Assembly (NCBI GenBank): GCA_029582165.1
Contig: CM055888.1
Span: 14,779,001-14,843,000, forward strand
Reading direction: 5' to 3'
DNA: 64,000 nucleotides
Source of the DNA: Portulaca oleracea
Taxonomy: Eukaryota; Streptophyta; Magnoliopsida; Caryophyllales; Portulacaceae
Made by a program: the position numbers and the translations under genes
In this document: positions 12,926 to 25,479 of the stretch, piece by piece
Layout: each line of letters starts with the position of its first letter
Numbering within the stretch: position 1 is the stretch's first letter
Notes under the pieces: model-generated
The model's input: the letters and a program-made list of their open reading frames with translations, nothing else
Database searches by the model: none
What the model was told of the DNA's origin: nothing

Positions 12926-13947
12926 TCTATTATTATATTAAAACAAAATCAACATAATCATACATTTGCCACGTGTCAATCAAATAGGAGTTCCATTAAA
13001 TGTTAATTATTCATTTTTTAATTGAAAAGAATATTGGTTAGTTAGTTACGAAAAGATGATACTCCCTCCTTCCCATATTATTTGTCATATTAGACATAAT
13101 CTCAAAAACTAAAAAAACCAACATGCTACATTAATTTAGCTCAATGGAAATGTGAAAATGTTGAATAAAATGGTAAATAAAAAGGAAAAAGGTGAATAAA
13201 AAAGAAAAATGGAAGAAAATACTGTAATTAATAATGCTAATTTGATAAATTTATAATTCATGTGTTATTGGAATTATAAAATGACAGATATTATGGAAAA
13301 AAAAAGTTAGTTAAAGCGACAGATAATATGGGAAGGAGGGAGTATTTGATAAACCTCAAACGACAACCAATTTTTAAATCTGACAAAAAATCACCATTAA
13401 TTGCATTAAATGGAAGGTAAGTCAGTTATATAAAGGGGACAACTAGAAATCTTACAATGATACAAAAACTGTTGATATCCCCTAGCTAATTAAGCACCCA
13501 TTTATCTCTCATTGTAAATAGCAAAACTTTTCAAATTCTGGATGATAACATTAGTTAGCAATTACATACAAACGTAAATTTTGGAAATCAATTGCTAATT
13601 ACAACCATAATTAAAGTTTTGAAATATAAGAAATCAATTACAAATGCAAATAGTCAAAATTCTAAATTTAAATTAAAATAGTTAACAATTATTCATTAAT
13701 CATCCATTATAGCGGGATAAATTACAATAATCGCAGGTCCATATTTCAGGACAAGCTTCAAAACAAAAATAATGATACTTTTTCTAAACATAAAAAGTAA
13801 TAATACTTTCTCTATAAACTCCTACAATATATACTTGCAAAATTCATATCACTCAATGAATCGAACATTGAATAAAACATAAAAGTATACTTGAAAAAAA
13901 ATAATAAAAACAACAAATAACCGTGCATTGCACGGGACAAACGCTAG
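12926..13947. mobile_element. Non-autonomous Helitron (1,022 bp)
   Basis: It begins TCTATTATTATATTAAAAC (12926) preceded by A and ends CTAG (13944-13947) followed by T, the A/T insertion rule of Helitrons. Just before the end is the hairpin CCGTGCATTGCACGG (13921-13935) and then GACAAACG, the canonical plant Helitron 3' end. No Rep-helicase is encoded. A Stowaway MITE (13062-13342) is inserted inside. Confidence 0.9.
13060..13344. mobile_element. Stowaway-type MITE nested in the Helitron
   Basis: It starts CTCCCTCCTTCCCATATTAT (13062) and ends AATATGGGAAGGAGGGAG (13342), a clean terminal inverted repeat, with TA on both sides. Its insertion postdates the Helitron. It is a different subfamily from the copy at 10660, though both share CTCCCTCC ends. 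Confidence 0.9.
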
Positions 13948-14090
13948 TAATTATATTAAAACAAAACCAAAGTCACCACAAATTCACCACGTGTCATTCA
14001 TATAAAAAAAAAGCTCAAATTTTACTTTTTAAAAAACCCCTCTACCTAATTTAATTTTAATGACAATTAAATTGTATAATAATCGAGACG
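13948..14090 (+). mobile_element. Second Helitron-like 5' end split by the first
   Basis: Immediately after the first Helitron the sequence reads TAATTATATTAAAACAAAAC and shortly afterwards CACCACGTGTCATTCAT, matching the 5' end of the first Helitron (which has GCCACGTGTCAATCA at the same place). With the first Helitron removed, CTCTTA (to 12925) would join TAATTATATTAAAAC, giving a Helitron-like 5' terminus. The base before that TC is C rather than the expected A, so the tip may have mutated. No matching 3' end was found downstream. Confidence 0.6.
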
Positions 14091-14329
14091 GGAAGGCCGT
14101 GGCTTCCCAACAATGTCAAAATGGAATGACAAATTGCTAAAAGAACGGATATCAGAGGAGACTACCATGAAGGCGTTTGGTAAGGGTCGTCTCGAGCCTC
14201 CACTACAACACCCGCTAGTTGATGCTATGCGACGTGCAAAATCCGAGGTCCCCCACAATATGCATGGACTGCAGGTGCACTTTTTTGTATATAATTCTTC
14301 GTACGCATTATTGTTTTTATGATTAAGGT

Positions 14330-15297
14330 CTGATGTCCTTTTGTAATGCATGTGATGTCCATTCCATTCGATTTTTGATAATTTTTGATGTGTATCAGAC
14401 TGTTGTTGTCCATATCAGGATTGTGTGATGTCCATATCAGCATTGGTTGACTTGGTTTCCAATTTTGTAATCCAACTAACCATTAGTGATGTCCATATCA
14501 CCAATTAATTGTTGTTGTCCATTACATTTCATGGATAATTTTGATTTATATTAGATTGTTGGTGTCCATATTAGCATTGTCTGATGCCCTTTCCATACCA
14601 TGAGTATATTTTTTGTGTGATTTTTGTGTGATGTCCATAACAGCAATGGTCGTTGTCCATTCAATTTCATCAACGGGTTTTTGTGTGATAATTTTAGATG
14701 TCCATATCACTAATCGCTGTTGTCCATTCCAAAGTCCATATCACTAACTGTTGTCCATTCAATTTCATTAATGGTTTTTTGTGTGATAATTTTAGATGTC
14801 CATATCACTAATTGGTGTTGTCCATTCCATTTCATGGATAATTTGAGTATTTTTTTACTTTTTGTGACTTAGTATATATATATACTTTTTTTTCCTGAAA
14901 AGTATGAATAATATGGACATTAGACATAAGTATTATGGACATCAGACATGACTAATATGGACATTAGACATAATTATCCATGAACAGTAGCATCATATTC
15001 TTTCAGGAACAGTAGCATCAAAGGTGAAGTCCATATCATAAATGGTTTTTTGTGTGATAATTTTTGATGTCCATAACACTATTTGTTGTTGTCTTATTCT
15101 ATTTCAAGTTTAAAATTCCAAAAATACCTTCATTAAATTTCACATTTCAAGTTTCTAATTTTTGATGTCCTTATCACCAATTGTTGATGTCCATTCCATT
15201 TCTTTGTGGGGTTTTTGTTTGATGTCTGTAATAGTAATGGTTGGTGTCCATGTCATTTATTATTTTGCTTAACTATCGGATGTCCATATGTTTTGTA
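14330..15297 (+). repeat. TGATGTCCAT-rich intron 1 of the Ulp1-like gene
   Basis: The intron is a loose array of a unit like GATGTCCATATCACTAATTG followed by TTGTTGTCCATTCCATTTC, repeated many times with variable spacing, mostly in the + sense. A short stretch (about 14915-14970) carries the complement ATGGACATTAGACAT. The splice sites lie just outside. Confidence 0.85.
14870..15030. repeat. Intron segment duplicated at 17935-18150
   Basis: The block TATATACTTTTTTTTCCTGA, then AAGTATGAATA, runs of ATGGACATTAGACATA and GGAACAGTAGCATCAAAGGT recurs in the same order at 17935-18150 downstream of the gene. One copy lies in an intron and the other in the intergenic spacer, so the element's non-coding sequence has been copied internally. 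Confidence 0.8.
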
Positions 15298-17716
15298 GGG
15301 TGACCTCGATGGGTTACAAGTACGCATCAAAGCTATGGTTGATGCAAGGGTCTCTTTGTCCCAATATTTTGCATTTATATCTAAGAAATACAATGGGACA
15401 GCCACCATGAATGAGGTGCGAGAAATGGTGTCTAAGGTGTGTGGTGAGATGTTTCCTGATGGGGAGCAACCGGTGCCAGATGTATCGGACATGGATCCAC
15501 CTGCCACTACTGATTGTCCCGTTGGTCCAAAAGTATCGAACAGGGGTCCATTGACATTGCAGGATGACGAGTGGTGGATCAGACCATCCATGGATGCGTT
15601 TTATGACATGGTTGACAGGGTATCCAACAGGCAATTTGAGCGTGACATGTCAATGCCGAATTGGACCCTGATACCGGAGATGACCCCGCTGACACCTGCC
15701 CCAAGGCCTACAACAGATGCGCATACCAACTAGCCAACACCTCCAGCTCCCCTCCCCCCACATGGCGAAACCCCCATGCCCAGGGGAAAAACCATAGTAC
15801 GATCTGGGCCAAGGACAAAACGTCCAATGTACCCTTCTTCTGTACCCCCCCCCCCCATCATCACATCAAAGTATGGAGACATCAATCAATGAGGATAACC
15901 TGTAGGGGGAAAAGGTGCTCGAGACGCACATTGCAACGATGTACGTTGGGGGGGCGCAATCGAATGCAGGTGGTGCCGCCCAACGACGAAAACCCCGGAG
16001 AGCAAAGAAGAAGTTGCCGGAGAAGTTTTGTTCACCGTATAATGTTCGGGTGACGAGTATGGACGCCAACTTGAAAATGAAGGAGAAGATAATATGCAAT
16101 TATGTTTTCCTTTCACTCGCAGATGCTAAGGGACTTCGCCCCGTGTAAGTGAATAGAACAATGAGTTATATTTAGGTCCATATGCCAATTAACAGATGGT
16201 TTTACCGATTGCTTTGACATCTCATAAGTGATGTACTTTGCAGGGAACAACTATATGTTTCTGACAGTGTCATTGCAACGAGGTCGCAGATTGACTCTTT
16301 AACCCCAGGGGCACCCGTTCAAGTAAAAACCCATCATACTTGATGTCCATTTTGTTGATTGGGTATTTTGTATTATTACTAACATGTCATTTATGCAACA
16401 TAGGTGACCGTGGTCAATGTTTTCACCTCCATTCTCAACAACTATGAGCTGAAACGAGGCTCGGGTACACCGAGTAGATTCTTCATACAACTAGAAGCCG
16501 TTGTAAGTGCCCCTCCGGACCCATCAACGTTGATTGAAAATGACTGACTCTACTGACACAACCCTGAAAATATGTGATGACTGGAGTAACACCAAAATTT
16601 TTTGCATTTTGTCCATATGTAGGAGAAAATATGTGACCAGAACGATTACAAGTCAACAACCGAAGAGCAGCGGTTTGATGCATTCTTCACAGTGGCATCT
16701 CGGGAGCTTGTACGATGCTCATGGATTGACATTAAGAAAGTCGACATGGTAATAATTCTAAGTTTATAGTTCCTTTTTTTCATACATCAGTGTGCACCTT
16801 TCATACATTAAGTGATGCCCATAATGAATGTTTTTGATGTCTATTAAAATTTTTATTTGATGTCCATTTTTCCAGTATGTACTGTGTTTGAAAATTAATT
16901 AATCACTACCATTACTACTATATTTACATACACATATAAAGTGGCTTGTGTGGTGATGTCCATTTTGAGTATATCTGATGTCCCATACATTTTTAGCTAA
17001 TGCCCACTTCCATCATGTATTAGATTATGGTGCCGTTGCATTTCAATGGCCACTTCTTTGTGCTCTGCCTGGACATGCGGAAGAAGAACAATGAGTTTTT
17101 TTACATTATAGATAGCAGGAAGAACAGCCGGGAACAGACACTTTCACGCAAGCAAGCCTACGGGCCAGTCCCAGATGAAGTTGTATGTATTAAATTGCTC
17201 TATATTTGTACTTATAGACTAACTTTATCCTTAACATTAATTTTAACATTTCGTGACCACAGTTAGACTGCATATCACGGTTGCAAAATGCAATGGGATG
17301 CCCGCGGTTCGAGATCATCACCGAAGTTAAACGGGAATACTTCAAGATGCATTGGAGTTCATCAACAAATGAGGTTGATAGCGGTATATACTGCATGCGT
17401 CATATGGAGACCTTCTTTGGTCCTGATAAATGGGAATGTGGGCTCCAGGAGGATGATGTGAGTATTTTTTGTCTTCAGTTGCATACATTTTCATTCTTGC
17501 TATCAACAGTGTCCTAGTTATCACCACTGATAATATGTGTTGCAGTCAGAGGGGCTCTTGGCGGTGAGAAAACATTATTGTCATGACATCGTCACATACG
17601 AAGGGAATCAAGTAAGAGAACAAGTGATGAAGAAGGCAATGTACTGGCATAAGCACGGGCGCCTCCACCCGGACGCGAGCCTAGGATTACTGCAAGCATT
17701 AGTGGGAGCACACTGA

Positions 17717-19362
17717 TTTTTTTGTCTCCAAACAGTTGCATGTATGCACATTTTTTTTTGGGAATTGCTTGTAATGTATTAGTGGGAGCACACTGATTAC
17801 TGCAAGCATTAGTGGGATTTTTTGTCTCAAAATAGTGGCATGTATGCACACTTTTGGTTGACCATTTTTAGTAACTGTGTGATGACCATCACCAACTACA
17901 TTGATGACCATTTTGAGTAATTTTTACTTTTGTCACTGAAATTATATATATATACTTTTTTTCCTGAAAAGTATGAATACTAAAAAAAAGAAAATAGTGA
18001 TAAATATGGACATTAGACATACTTATTATGGACATCAGACATGAATAGTATGGACATTAGATATAATTATTAATCCAAGCATTCTACTAGTGTTTTGGCT
18101 CATGGAGCATCATATCCTTCCAGGAACAGTAGCATCAAAGGTGAAGGCAAGGAGAAAGTAGCCATAATGTGGACACCAAAAGTTATGGCATGCATAAATC
18201 CAAAAACGTGCCTCACACTTTTATATAAATGACAATGTACATCAGATGTAATTGATATGGACACCAATATTGTTATATGGACATCAAATATTACTACTAA
18301 AACAATGACAATGACGATGTGCATTACACATATGTAACGAAATGGACATCAGATACTACTGATATGGACATTGTAAATGGACAGTATTAAATACCTGAAT
18401 AGACATCAGATATATATATGAATGGACATCAAAGAGTATTCATGAAAAATAGAAATCAAAATATTAGTTCATGTGCATTATACACATGCCCATCAGTAAA
18501 TGCATTGATGTCCAATCCATTGAATGCTGATGACCATTTATTTTTTATTTCATGTGTAAAACAAAAAGTCTATGTATTGTGTCTCTCTTTCAATTCCTTC
18601 CCCTCTTCACATAAACACATGTGATAGGAATGAGGTGACTGATCCGGACTGCATGCCCATCACCAAAAGTTATGTCATGTATAAATCCAAAAACATGCCT
18701 CACTCTTTTTATATAATTAACAATGTACATCAAATATTATTACTAAAACAATGTCAAAAAGGTGCATTATACATACGTAAAGAAATGGACATCATACACT
18801 ACTAATATGGACATTGTAAATGGACAGTATCAAATACCTGAATGGACATCAAACATATATATGAATGGACATGAACTATTATTTATGAAAAATAGACATC
18901 AAAATATTACTACTAAGCAATGACAATGTGCATTATACACATGAACTATTATTAAATGCATTGATGTCCAATCCATTGAATACTGATGACCATTTCATTG
19001 TTTTTTATTTCATGTGTAAAACAAAAAGTCTATATATTGTGTTTCTCTTTCAATTCCTTCTCCTCTCCACATAAACACAGGTAATAGGAATGAGATGACT
19101 AATCCGGACTGCATGCCCATCACCAAATACATTGATGTCCATTCAATTGAATGCTGATGATCGCTAATAATAGCTTTGTTACAACCGAATTATCAAAAAC
19201 AAATGTCTTTATTTACAACAAACAACCAAAGTGGCAGTTTGTAAAATGAAGTATTCAAACAATGTGCCCCGAACAACCAACCAAAGTTTGTATGCCCAAA
19301 AAACCAACCAAAGTCTCGAAACAAATGTATTCAAATGAAAAAAACAACAAAAAAAGTAAAAT
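17717..19362. repeat. Spacer between Ulp1-like gene and transposase, dense in ATGGACATCA
   Basis: There is no coding sequence. The complement form ATGGACATCA/ATGGACATTA dominates, with some forward copies. Inside it, 18160-18650 and 18650-19125 are tandem copies with a period of roughly 460-490 bp, each holding GGACTGCATGCCCATCACC, GTAAAACAAAAAGTCTAT and TGACAATGTGCATTA-like phrases. A smaller local duplication (AGTGGGAGCACACTGATT) sits at 17702-17800, overlapping the Ulp1 stop codon region. Confidence 0.85.
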
Positions 19363-21820
19363 TCAGTGGTAACGTTCAGGGCAGTTTCTGCTGTCATGCG
19401 TTGCTATTGCATCGCAACACTTGTACCGTCGAGCGCGTGCTTTCTGTTCAGCCGCAATCTCAGCGGGGGTCCTTGTCCGTTTCGTCCTCTCTTTTGTTGC
19501 AGAAACTGGAGGCGGGTGTACAGTCGCTTCTTTCGGAACAGGTGCCCCAAAATATGTCTCAAAATCTGATGACACATTATTTGATGCCTCACCGATACTC
19601 ATTGCCTCCAGTTTTTTAATAAGGATGTCCGAGCTTTCCACAATAGCTTCCAGCATTGCCTCGTCGCGGTCAGCTATGTCCATACACCTGTAGAACCTGC
19701 TCCATGCATCAAATGTTAGTCGTTTCTTCCGTGTTGACTTGTCACATCCATCCTTTATGTACTTGTCGACCGGAAATCGTAGTTGCTTGATGCCTTCTTT
19801 GTCCATCGACCAACGATTAAGCTGGATGGTACCTCATCCAAATGCTTTATAACGAGCAAGACATGCGCGCACAGAATCCCTTGTAAGTTAAAGAACAGAC
19901 AACTACAAGTTGCATCATTTGTCATCGTGTTGTGCACGACATGCCTGTCAACCCTGCTGCCCATATCCATGATTGTATACGTGCAGTCATGTTCAACCGT
20001 CCCCATCCCAACAATGCAACAGTCATTCAAGGCATTCTGAAGCTGCTCCCGAAACAGGTAAAAGTTGCAATGTGTGTACAATTGTCTGGCATGTCGTTCT
20101 ATCATCAGGCGAGTCTCTAGTGTAGGGTGCGATGTCGTTGACACCTTGTCGATCGACACCACACGATTTCGTTGAGCGTCAACTGCATGCTCAAAACGCA
20201 CCCAAAACTCAACATAACTCAATGTTTGGCACATGAGCTTCCCAAACATCGAATTCTCACTCTCCGAGCCTGATGTCGTACGTAGCACCCCACCCAATGG
20301 GTGGTCCGTGAAGAATGCATGTGCCCAATCCTTTCGAACTACGTGTCTGTTTCAGATGCCCACACACAACTTCATATCATCAATGAACTCTTTGGACCCA
20401 TTCAATTTGTGGCCAACTTTCTCGGGCAGCTTTCGCATTATGTGTCATATACAATACCTGCCCATTTTTAATGCAATGAGTATATTCATTAAGAAAACAA
20501 GTGGGAACACCCAACATACTGATGCCTGCGTACACATATGCTGATGTCCTCACACATACAAGCTGACGTCCATTTTGTAATATATTTAATGTTATTTATA
20601 TGAGTACCAAGATTATAATTGGCTCCCATAATATTGTAACGTTCACACATAAGTATATACACAATGATTTAACTGTGTCACACAACAAATCGTACCTGTG
20701 CAAAGACTCAGTGAACACTTCCGCGACCCCATCTTTGATTGCCAAATCTTGGTCGGTTACAACCGTATCCGGCTGGTGCCCTTCCATCGCATCTATGAAA
20801 TTTTCAAACAACCACACCAAAGACGAAGTTTTCTCATCTCTAAGGAGACCTGCCCCAAATGACACTAATTTGCGATGATGGTTGATCCCGGTAAATGCAG
20901 CAAAGACCATCTTGTATCTATTTGTCTTATGCTTGGTATCAAATGACAATAAGTCGCCAAAAGCTGCATAGTCACGCCTACTCTCCGAATCACACCAAAA
21001 CGTGGACTTCAACTACTTCTCCTCATCGACCTCATATGCATAATAAAAACCAGTGTCTTTCTCCCTGTTCCTCCTTAATATATCTACAAACATCTGTGCA
21101 TCTAGGTCCACCAACACAGTCTTCAAAGACCGCTGGTAATTCTTCATATCTTGTATTGTACACCCCACATTGTCATATGACCCAACTTGTTCCTTGAATA
21201 AGTGGAAGGCTTTAGATGGCCCGACATTGGCCCTCGAAAACTTGTTCATCAAGTCAATGTGGATCCTACTCACTTTTCGCGCGGATCGTTCCAGATGTCG
21301 TTTGCTTGGGCTTGTCATCTCGTGGGTATGGCCAGCATGAAACGTGATAACATCAAAACCACCCTTCTCAGATGACTTCAATATTAGTTTCGCTTCACAC
21401 CCCTCCCTCGTTTCAACCCGACGCCTCTGCTTAATTTTAGGGGTGACTGACTCACCACTATTGCCATCATCACGCTGCTCACCCCCTGTTGCATCCCCGG
21501 ATGAACATGTCGGGACTAGTGCCTTTTTTTTCAGCTTTCCACCCTTGCTTACTGCACACAAACACCTTCCACACCACCCCATTTTCCCCTTTCGTCAATG
21601 AGTGGCTACGCACACTAAACCCCACACTTATAGCATATTTTTCGTAGAACGCCTTCGCCTTTGGGATGTCATCAAAATGCATTTTCTCTTTTGGGACCAG
21701 TGACTCATCCTCACACACCGGGATGTACTCATCATGCACAGTGTGTTGGTAGCTGAATGGAATCGGGGGAGGCAACACTACCTGACTGTCCCCTTCGATG
21801 TGCCCCAATGTAATGCTGCA
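19363..21820 (-). pseudogene. FAR1-type MULE transposase (MURA-like), decayed
   Basis: Read on the - strand from an acceptor near 21815. The FAR1 DNA-binding domain comes first (AKAFYEKYAISVGFSVRSHS, then RRRVETREGCEAKLILKSSE and AGHTHEM), then the MULE transposase core (SFDTKHKTNRYKMVFAAFTG, VTDQDLAI; two catalytic Asp visible), an intron (donor at about 20694, acceptor near 20455), then a SWIM zinc finger CSCLFFNLQGILCAH (about 19870-19920) and a basic C-terminal tail. Damage: a frame change at an A8 run (T8 on the + strand, 21523-21530), TAG at 21013-21015, TGA replacing the Trp of the usual CLWH motif just after the intron, a further stop and an apparent deletion before HAFFTDHPLGG, and another frame change near 19800. 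It would have bound the element ends and cut them; it is now inactive. Confidence 0.88.
20470..20690. repeat. Transposase intron with GATGTCC copies
   Basis: This intron on the - strand contains CTGATGTCCTCACACATACA and GACGTCCATTTTG. It carries the same word seen in the Ulp1-like introns, although the two genes are convergent and unrelated. Confidence 0.7.
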
Positions 21821-21844
21821 CAACACACACCACGAAATAAGCAC

Positions 21845-22600
21845 ATTGAAATCTTATATTAAAAAAACATTGAAATGTTATAAAAAGCCAACAAGCATCA
21901 TGGACAATACGCAACACATAAATGGATACCCAGTGTTTAGATAATGGACATTACAACCGAACCATGTTATGCTTTTTTTTAGAACAATAATCAATCAAAA
22001 TTCAGTGTTTATATAATGGACATCAAGTGTTTGTTGCACGGACAATACCATTTTTCATATACATATTCATAACAAATTCAGTGCTTACTATTTAAACAAC
22101 ATTTTCACAAACTTTAATAGCACTTTAATAGCACTTTTATCTGCTTCTATTAGAAAACAAGTACAAGCTCTTTTATTCTCCATGATTGATGATTGCGCAA
22201 CAAGGTGTTTGTCTGACCACGGTTACTGTTTCGGTTTTTTGGCGATTAGATATGCTTAACAAACCAAATATATTCAATACTATTAATTACAATACATTAT
22301 GGACATCCAATGTTTGATGCACGGACATTACACATGGACTCCCTGATGCGAATTACGTGAACATCAAACCCTATTTTTTGTGTGCAACACCATGCTCTGT
22401 TTTAAGCCATTCGTTCTAATCAAATAACATGGACTCTTGACTGTTTATGGTGAATGTAGGATTGATTTCCAATGCTTAGTATAAGATTGATGTTCAATTT
22501 AGATCATTATAATCGATCTTAATGAATCCATGGGGATGTTCTACGTGATTATACTAAAATTATACTTTACCTGATATCAAGATTATTCATGGCTAACATA
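21845..22600. other. Region upstream of the transposase
   Basis: Non-coding AT-rich sequence with scattered copies of ATGGACAT (about 21921, 21943, 22016, 22300) and direct phrases such as CAGTGTTTATATAATGGACA (two near-copies about 21933 and 22003). It may hold the transposase 5' leader and promoter; no TATA box can be assigned with confidence. Confidence 0.5.
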
Positions 22601-22809
22601 CGATTAACCTCCACTCCCGTGGTGTCGTCTCAGTCCGGTAATGTATCGACTGCCTTCTCCGGCGGACGGCGATCGCAATGAACAATGGCAGCCGGCTGTG
22701 TTGTCTTCCAATGAACTCTCCAAGAAAGGTAGGATTTCTGTTTTTTTGGGATCTTCAATCCCGTAATCACGCATGATCTGGGAAAACTATAGCAATTAGG
22801 AAACTTAGG

Positions 22810-23190
<381 letters not shown>

Positions 23191-24420
23191 ATCCCCAGCT
23201 GAATTAGTTATGTCGCGAGATTCCAGGGGTATGGATGATAGTTTTGAAACTTTTCCATATCGGTACTCAAGCACACTGCAGACATGGTCCCCAAGGATTT
23301 GCAAACGGGCAACACTAATCGGTATTGTTCTAGGGCTTGACAAGGAATTCGACCGGACAATTTTGCTTCTTCGTCGAAAACAACCGGAGTGTGATCTTCT
23401 TCGTCTGACACGAGCAATACACGGACGGGGCCGGTGATGTCTGAGATAATGTTCGATTTTTTTTTTTGTGTCGTTTATGGTCGTCGGATGGGGTAGGTTA
23501 ACCTGTTGGGCCTCTTTTTTCATCTGGGCGCAGAATTAGACTTCTCATTTGTGTAATACCGGAATAGAACATCGGAGCAAGCGAGATAGATAGTGGCGTC
23601 GAGTAGAGGTTGTCAAATGAGTAAGTCAACAAAAACGCTCACTCGCTTTTCTGATGAATTGTGAAGAAACTAGTTGAAAAACCGGATAGTGTATCGAAAG
23701 AGTGTAAATTGGTGGCATTAGAATGACTGGCATGGTTATTTAAAGTGTCCGGGTGCTTGGTTAGCGTGTGTTGTAGTCATATGGTGCAATATGGTGGTGG
23801 GATGGTCGGGATGAGTGGTGTGTGGGGGAGAGGGGAGAGGGGACTGGAGATAGGTAGTATGACTTGAATTGTGTGTACAAGTTTACTTTCGTGTCGTTGC
23901 CTGTGTTCGTGGGTGGTAGTATGTGCATGGGGTGTGTGTGATGCATGATCGAAGTTGTGGTCATAGTGATTGAAAGTGTGGTCATTCTATATAGATCATC
24001 GTGGTTGTGGTCATGGGCACCGGGGATACTGTACGACGCACCCCAAGTAGTGTGTCTTTTATGGTTATAAGTGGTGTGCGGGTTTCCTTGTTTTGGTCGC
24101 GGGCCAACGTGACATGCCTTTTTTGTGTGTATGTTTGTTCATATGCAGGCGACACACGGGTTGGATCGGCATGTGTTGTCGGGTTCGTGTGGATGTCTTG
24201 CGTTCTCTGAGTGAAGGTCACTCATCTGAGACGTAAGTCAGCCATTTATGCTTCACGTTACGCTCCGCACCCCCCTAATAACGATCGATTGAGTATGGGG
24301 GTGTGATATCAAGGTCATTCATTATTCATGGGTCAAGGAATCATAAAAATACTGTCAACATGTCATAATGGTTATCACAATATGTTGATTTATAATTTTG
24401 TAGGGCAAGTCAGAAGAATA
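23191..24420. other. Element-internal region without recognised gene
   Basis: A frame of 103 codons (23126-23437, +) has no motif I recognise. GT-rich sequence between 23760 and 24220 (many TGTGG, GTGGT words) gives chance frames on both strands. Nothing here is supported as a gene. Confidence 0.4.
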
Positions 24421-24431
24421 GGTGGACCCAG

Positions 24432-25036
24432 ATGGCCACACGTAGAGGGGCGAGGCCGGTCAACAACGACGACGTATCCGATGATGAGCAGGACATATGG
24501 GAATTGACGCGGAAAGATTCTATTGACGCAGAGAAGGGTGTGGTGCACACTGCTGCTGGTGGCATAATCAGACAGACATACCAAAGAAGATGGAAGTTTG
24601 TCAATCGTGCGGGAGGGACGAGATCTGCAGTGGATGGTGATGACGAAGGGGATGACGCCAATCAGCCCCCGTAAGAGGGACTGTCGACATGGGGTGTGAT
24701 GCATTAACAAAAACAAGTAGTCCTTAGGCAGTCGCTGGCGAAAATGTGGTAGCGGGTGTGGTGTGTACGGTTGAATCCAATGTTGCGACTGTTGCGCTAA
24801 ATAAGGGCAAGGGGAAGGGCGTATTGGCTGAGGACTCGCCCGGTCACAACATCTGTTCCAAGACGAGGAGTAGGGTTATTTGTATCGACGAACAACAAGC
24901 TGGGGGAGCACGTCTGAACCCGACTGTCGGTGCATCCAAGAGGGCAGTGGCCGTTGTCGCCAGCACAGAGACACCTTTAAAGAAGGTACCATCACCCGCT
25001 ACTCGATTAAACTTGTTGTTCCTAATAGTCTTTTGA
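24432..25036 (+). pseudogene. Hypothetical frames of the second Ulp1-type element
   Basis: The + frame 24432-24674 gives an 80-residue acidic/basic product (EDEQDIWELTRKD-like, then RRWKFVNRAGG). After a stop, 24746-25036 gives a low-complexity Ala/Gly/Lys-rich stretch (LNKGKGKGVLAEDSPGH). Base composition is GC-richer than the neighbours, as in the coding parts of the first MULE. They may be disordered N-terminal parts of the element protein; no function is assigned. Confidence 0.35.
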
Positions 25037-25039
25037 GTG

Positions 25040-25479
25040 TTTCGGTGTGGTACGTATTTGGTGATAATTTGCCACACGCACTTTTTCCATTGACCACATG
25101 CTGCCATATGTGGTAATCCAAAACGTGCCCACCTTAGCCATGGCGTGGCCAGTTAGTTTAGTTGATGTGTCAGCGTGCATGACCAGACCATGCGCATGCA
25201 TATCATGAGCTGGTAGTTGGCATGGGTATGAGTGTGATCATTTACCATTCTGATTAAGTCATGGCCAAAATAGCCGGTACATGTGACCTTTACCCATGTA
25301 CATATTGTGACGGGTATTTGATGACGAATGGATGTGATCACTGACCGCAAGGATTTAGATGTGACTAAATGACCATACCATGTAGGTGATAGATCACTTC
25401 CATATCTACATTCTTCCATACCTTACCATGTACGAATCATGTGTGGCACACTCACTTGTCCTGCATGTGCATATCATGA
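25040..25479. repeat. Non-coding region rich in CATGACCA/TGTGATCA words
   Basis: No gene. Words such as GCATGACCAGACCATGCGCA, GTGTGATCATTTACC and ATGACCATACCATG recur at short intervals. The pattern is reminiscent of the GATGTCCAT clutter in the first MULE but uses a different word. Confidence 0.45.

Larger units (their letters stand above)
14113..17716 (+). pseudogene. Ulp1/C48 protease-like gene of a MULE, nucleophile Cys replaced by Ser
   Basis: Eight exons fit: 14113-14274, 15299-16144, 16244-16322, 16404-16502, 16623-16748, 17024-17182, 17263-17457, 17546-17716 (TGA); introns have GT-AG ends and matching phases. The C-terminal exons form a Ulp1/SENP-type (peptidase family C48) domain: catalytic His in HFNGHFFVLCLDM (17039 on), Asp in FFYIIDS, and the nucleophile region reading VDSGIYCMRHME where the family has D-C-G. 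AGC (17380-17382) stands where TGC (Cys) is expected. The long second exon has a TAG at 15731, a frame change around a C12 run (15845-15856) and a TAG at 15903, so the gene is broken as written. Such Ulp1-like genes inside FAR1-type MULEs are known in plants (Kaonashi-type elements); they are not host deSUMOylases. Convergent with the transposase remnant at 19363-21820. Confidence 0.8.

Noticed and set aside
14113..17716. Host SUMO protease gene
   Set aside because: It lacks the active Cys, has stops in the long exon and sits beside a MULE transposase in element-specific repeat sequence.
19363..21820. Domesticated FAR1/FRS host transcription factor
   Set aside because: Multiple stops, frame changes and an internal deletion, and linkage to a Ulp1-like transposon gene, indicate a dead transposase.
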